From the NCBI GenBank assembly GCA_020348365.1, contig CP070749.1, positions 76,775 to 82,862 of the forward strand: a stretch of 6,088 nt of DNA. Direction: 5' to 3'. The stretch's first letter is position 1. Each line of letters begins with the position of its first letter. Positions 4,840-6,088 of this stretch are shown in pieces. The DNA is from Candidatus Bathyarchaeota archaeon. GTDB lineage: Archaea > Thermoproteota > Bathyarchaeia > Bathyarchaeales > Bathyarchaeaceae. The notes below the pieces were generated by a model, which had not been told where the DNA came from, searched no databases, and saw nothing but the letters and a program-made list of their open reading frames with translations. The position numbers and the translations under genes are program-made.

Positions 4840-6088
4840 TCACTTCTTTCTGCGACGAAAGAAGGCGTGGTAGAGTATGGCGTTTGCTGCCATTAGTCCT
4901 GCACCAGAAAGGAATGGAAAGGAGAGGATGAGGGTTTCGAACATGTACCCCGCCAGGGTTGGTCCTATAGACCTAACAGCCATCCTTGAGGAACTGCTTA
5001 TTCCGATAGCTGTGGCAGTTTCTTCGGATCTTACTATGCTGGTAGCAAAAGATTGGCGGATTGGCATCGTGAAGAGAATCATTGTTCTGAATACTATCAG
5101 GAGAGCGATGGCTAAGTGATAGGTACTCGTCATCGAAAAGGCGGCTACAAGGCCTGCGGTAAGGAGACGAGAGATGATGATGGTGTTCATATCTCCAAAT
5201 CGCTTGACGATTCTGGGTATCAACAGATAGCTGAAGATGGAGAGGAATCTTGTCGCCGCGTAGATTGGTCCCAGAGTCTCGGAGCCCACATCGAAACTAA
5301 TGAAGAAATATAGTGGTAGGAGAGAATCAATGAGGCCCCAACCGAGACCACTTGTCGATCTCACCAGCGAGAATCGCCCTATCACATCCCAAGATTTCAC
5401 CTCGAACAGATCTTTCTTCACCCTAATCTCTCCGCCCCTCTCGGGCTTAGCTTCCCTTATTGGCAGGATGAGTAGAAGCGAAAGAGCTGAGGTTGCGGTG
5501 CCGAGCCAAAAAAGTAGTGAATGTGCATCAATGAAGTTCAATCCAAGGCTCTCTTGAAGGTAGGCGGGGAGACCCGCTATGAGGTAGCCGATTGTAGTTG
5601 TTATGCCGTTCGTAACTGCAAGCGTGCTGAAGACGGATGCACGTTGATTGCTCTTCGTTCTGTCAGCGATGTAACCTGAGACGACGGGTTGACCCGCACC
5701 TGCGCCCTCACCGAGCGCTCCTATGCCCTGTCCCAGAGCTAGCAGCCAGAATTCCGTGCTGAGCGCAAAGATGATCATCCGCAGAGCTGCAAAGAAGCCT
5801 CCGAGGAGGAGGAACGGCTTACGACCGAATCTGTCAGACAGGAGACCGAAGGTGAGATGGTGGAGTGCGCTCACGAAGGTTGCGATGGAGACAAGGAGAC
5901 CAATAGTGATTGGGCTGAAACCGAGGAGTGCGAAGTCTATAGTTCTAGTAACGTGTAGGAAGCCTAAAACAACCCGTCTTGTAGCCATAGAAGACAAGAG
6001 AAGCTTCATGTCTCGATCGAACCCGTCTGGAAGCTTCAGTTTTGAATACAGCGTCAGGCCACCTCTCCCATGAATCTCTCCAGCAATC
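4840..6088 (-). CDS. major facilitator superfamily transporter, start probably beyond right edge
   Basis: This is a 12-helix membrane transporter. Counting from the first in-window ATG (6009), it has 389 residues. Helices lie at roughly 12-32, 34-54, 66-86, 87-112, 126-148, 164-184, 219-240, 246-265, 275-293, 297-318, 333-356 and 360-382, with a charged central loop at 185-212. The hallmark motif A, GLLSDRFGRKP (55-65), lies between helices 2 and 3. Helix 4 has a glycine-rich GQGIGALGEGAGAGQP (93-108), resembling the family's motif B but without its usual Arg. Arg22 and Asp25 lie in helix 1 and might take part in proton or substrate coupling. The frame stays open from 6009 to the edge and reads as plausible protein (LKLPDGFDRD just before the ATG), with no ATG, GTG or TTG and no good ribosome binding site. 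The true start therefore probably lies outside the window. The tail FFRRRKK is basic, as expected for a cytoplasmic end. Substrate unknown; drug, sugar or peptide-derived compounds are all possible. Confidence 0.88.
   Translation of the reverse strand, partial: IAGEIHGRGGLTLYSKLKLPDGFDRDMKLLLSSMATRRVVLGFLHVTRTIDFALLGFSPITIGLLVSIATFVSALHHLTFGLLSDRFGRKPFLLLGGFFAALRMIIFALSTEFWLLALGQGIGALGEGAGAGQPVVSGYIADRTKSNQRASVFSTLAVTNGITTTIGYLIAGLPAYLQESLGLNFIDAHSLLFWLGTATSALSLLLILPIREAKPERGGEIRVKKDLFEVKSWDVIGRFSLVRSTSGLGWGLIDSLLPLYFFISFDVGSETLGPIYAATRFLSIFSYLLIPRIVKRFGDMNTIIISRLLTAGLVAAFSMTSTYHLAIALLIVFRTMILFTMPIRQSFATSIVRSEETATAIGISSSSRMAVRSIGPTLAGYMFETLILSFPFLSGAGLMAANAILYHAFFRRRKK

Noticed and set aside
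5723..6073. 116-codon open frame on the plus strand
   Set aside because: It is antisense to the transporter; the Arg/Pro-rich translation is typical of a shadow frame.

Overview
This window reads as a piece of a prokaryotic, probably archaeal, chromosome. It carries four substantial protein genes and a gene-poor left end. The archaeal reading is an inference. It rests on a TTG start with no clear Shine-Dalgarno site for the first gene, AT-rich TATA-like boxes placed about 25-35 bases before starts, and protein textures that resemble archaeal (Bathyarchaeia/TACK-like) members of these families. No rRNA, tRNA, CRISPR array, transposase or integration signature was seen.

Layout. Positions 1-380 hold no convincing complete gene but do hold several inverted repeats. 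These include a 26-base hairpin (180-205), a 21-base hairpin (224-244) and palindromes of the form CTTG-N(2-4)-CAAG leading into the first gene. Positions 381-1862 (+) encode an M20-type metallo-hydrolase of the dipeptidase/deacylase fold in which several usual metal ligands are replaced. After a 51-base convergent gap, three genes lie on the minus strand in the transcription order MFS transporter (4840 to the right edge), TldD-like metalloprotease (3305-4756) and TldE/PmbA-like partner (1914-3293). The tld genes are 11 bases apart and almost certainly co-transcribed. The 83-base gap between the transporter and tldD holds an 81-base open frame for a 26-residue arginine-rich peptide. It starts one base after the transporter stop and ends one base before the tldD start. 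The same gap also holds a TATA-like box and a 14-bp palindrome.

How the genes may work together. TldD and TldE form a heteromeric metalloprotease in bacteria that trims unfolded or modified peptides. TldD carries the HExxxH metal site and TldE lacks it. Next to a transporter and an M20-type peptidase or amidase homologue, the set suggests peptide turnover or peptide maturation, with the transporter moving a substrate or product. The link to the oppositely oriented M20 gene rests on proximity only. The most interesting points are the altered metal site of the M20 protein, the palindrome series before it, and the exactly fitting small open frame between the transporter and tldD.
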